A stretch of DNA of 64,000 nucleotides from NCBI RefSeq assembly GCF_000005825.2, contig NC_013791.2:744001-808000 (forward strand), read 5' to 3'. Position numbers and translations under genes: made by a program. The notes below the pieces were generated by a model. It was given only the letters and a program-made list of their open reading frames with translations, did no database searches and was not told where the DNA came from. Positions 63,290 through 64,000 of the stretch are shown here, piece after piece. The stretch is from Alkalihalophilus pseudofirmus OF4. Lineage in GTDB: Bacteria > Bacillota > Bacilli > Bacillales > Bacillaceae_D. The stretch's first letter is position 1; each line of letters starts with the position of its first letter.

Positions 63290-64000
63290 ATGGATGAACA
63301 ACAATCCTTAGAACAAGATAACGGAATAGAGCGTGGCTATATAAAAGGCGAGGTTCTCCATCTCGTCTTTAGAAATGATGAAAATGCCTACACTGTAGCT
63401 CTGATTCGGGTCAGTGAAACAAATGAAGAGCTAAAGGATAAGAAAATAACGGTAGTGGGAATCCTTCCGCAGCTGGATGTAGCAGAAACCTTTTTGTTTT
63501 TTGGGACCATCACTGACCATCCACGTTTTGGACAGCAGTATCAAGTAGAGCAATTTAGACGAGATCTGCCTCAAACAAAGAACGGCATCATTCAATATCT
63601 TTCAAGTGATCGCTTCCCTGGGATCGGCAAGAGGACAGCAGAAACGATTGTTGAGGTATTAGGGGAAAGGGCCATTACTCGGATTGTTGAAGACCGAGCT
63701 GTACTAAAAGCTGTACCAAAGCTCTCTAAAGAAAAAGCAGACCAATTATATCAGCAGCTCATAGACCAACAAGGAGTTGAACAGGTCCTAATGACGCTGT
63801 CAAAGCACGGATTTGGTCTTGAACTATCAATGAAGGTATATCAAAAGTATGGGTTTCAAGCACTTGATATTATTCAAACAAATCCTTATCAGCTGATTGC
63901 AGATGTAGAAGGGATCGGATTTAGGAAGGCTGATTTACTTGGAGCTGCGATTGGTTTAACAGGGAATCACCCAGACAGGATCCGAGCGGGGCTTTTGTTT
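63290..64000 (+). CDS. recD2: RecD2 (YrrC) helicase, 5' part only
   Basis: The frame is open for 237 codons to the end of the window. It shows the N-terminal OB domain (YIKGEVLHLVFRNDENAYTV, then GQQYQVEQFR), the helix-hairpin-helix region (FPGIGKRTAETIVEVLG) and the start of the next domain (VEGIGFRKADLLG). The RecA-like motor domains lie beyond the window. RecD2 is a 5'-3' DNA helicase in replication and repair. The ATG at 63290 follows AAGGGTGAT. Confidence 0.93.
   Translation, partial: MDEQQSLEQDNGIERGYIKGEVLHLVFRNDENAYTVALIRVSETNEELKDKKITVVGILPQLDVAETFLFFGTITDHPRFGQQYQVEQFRRDLPQTKNGIIQYLSSDRFPGIGKRTAETIVEVLGERAITRIVEDRAVLKAVPKLSKEKADQLYQQLIDQQGVEQVLMTLSKHGFGLELSMKVYQKYGFQALDIIQTNPYQLIADVEGIGFRKADLLGAAIGLTGNHPDRIRAGLLF

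Overview
The window is chromosomal DNA from an endospore-forming member of the Bacillaceae. This rests on sporulation genes (spo0B, safA, a coxA-like lipoprotein, bofC, spoVB, rsfA, yrzI-type small proteins), AT-rich DNA, strong AGGAGG ribosome sites, frequent GTG and TTG starts, and long runs of gene order matching the Bacillus subtilis spo0B-to-recD2 region. The genus cannot be fixed from the sequence. No prophage, insertion sequence, CRISPR array, tRNA or rRNA was seen. The window opens inside ecsA and closes inside recD2.

Layout. 1-2.3 kb: ecsA (3' end), ecsB, ecsC. 2.3-3.05 kb: ccdA-like gene, reverse. 3.3-8.1 kb: a complete liaIHGFSR cell-envelope-stress operon. 8.1-14.6 kb: hmoB-like haem monooxygenase (reverse), pbpF, then hemE-hemH-hemY of the coproporphyrin-dependent haem pathway. 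14.6-15.6 kb: an island of very small genes (two YrzI-like proteins, a 25-residue ORF, a 32-residue Cys-containing peptide) with its own promoters and terminators and a possible small RNA. 15.6-18.2 kb: SsuABC/TauABC-type ABC importer, reverse.

18.5-28.3 kb: spo0B-obg, pheB-pheA, niaR, safA, a GC-rich intergenic repeat, coxA-like gene, bofC, ruvA-ruvB-DUF2905. 28.5-31.0 kb: queA-tgt-yajC. 31-41.8 kb: mostly membrane proteins (TIGR04086 protein, ArsB/NhaD-type transporter, DUF421 protein, dicarboxylate symporter, SpoVB, COG2426 protein, split secD/secF, CDF metal exporter, LapA protein) plus ComN. 41.9-51.4 kb: recJ-apt, relA-dtd, and T-box-controlled hisS-aspS.

51.4-64 kb: SAM-riboswitch-controlled homoserine dehydrogenase, 6S RNA, tcdA, rsfA, a Cache/HAMP/PAS histidine kinase, rarA, a YczE-like membrane protein overlapping cymR, iscS-mnmA, a TPR protein, recD2.

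How the genes connect. The lia module and PbpF serve envelope maintenance. HemE, HemY and HemH are consecutive steps to haem. Spo0B passes phosphate in the sporulation phosphorelay, and the orphan kinase is a plausible input to it. CymR, IscS, MnmA, the SAM-riboswitch hom gene and the sulfonate-type ABC importer all touch sulfur metabolism. RuvAB, RecJ, RarA and RecD2 are recombination and repair factors. Three RNA devices stand at classical places: T-box before hisS, S-box before hom, and 6S RNA before tcdA. Compared with B. subtilis, three distant loci (ecs/hem, lia, spo0B-recD2) lie side by side here, and the joints hold the least explained DNA.
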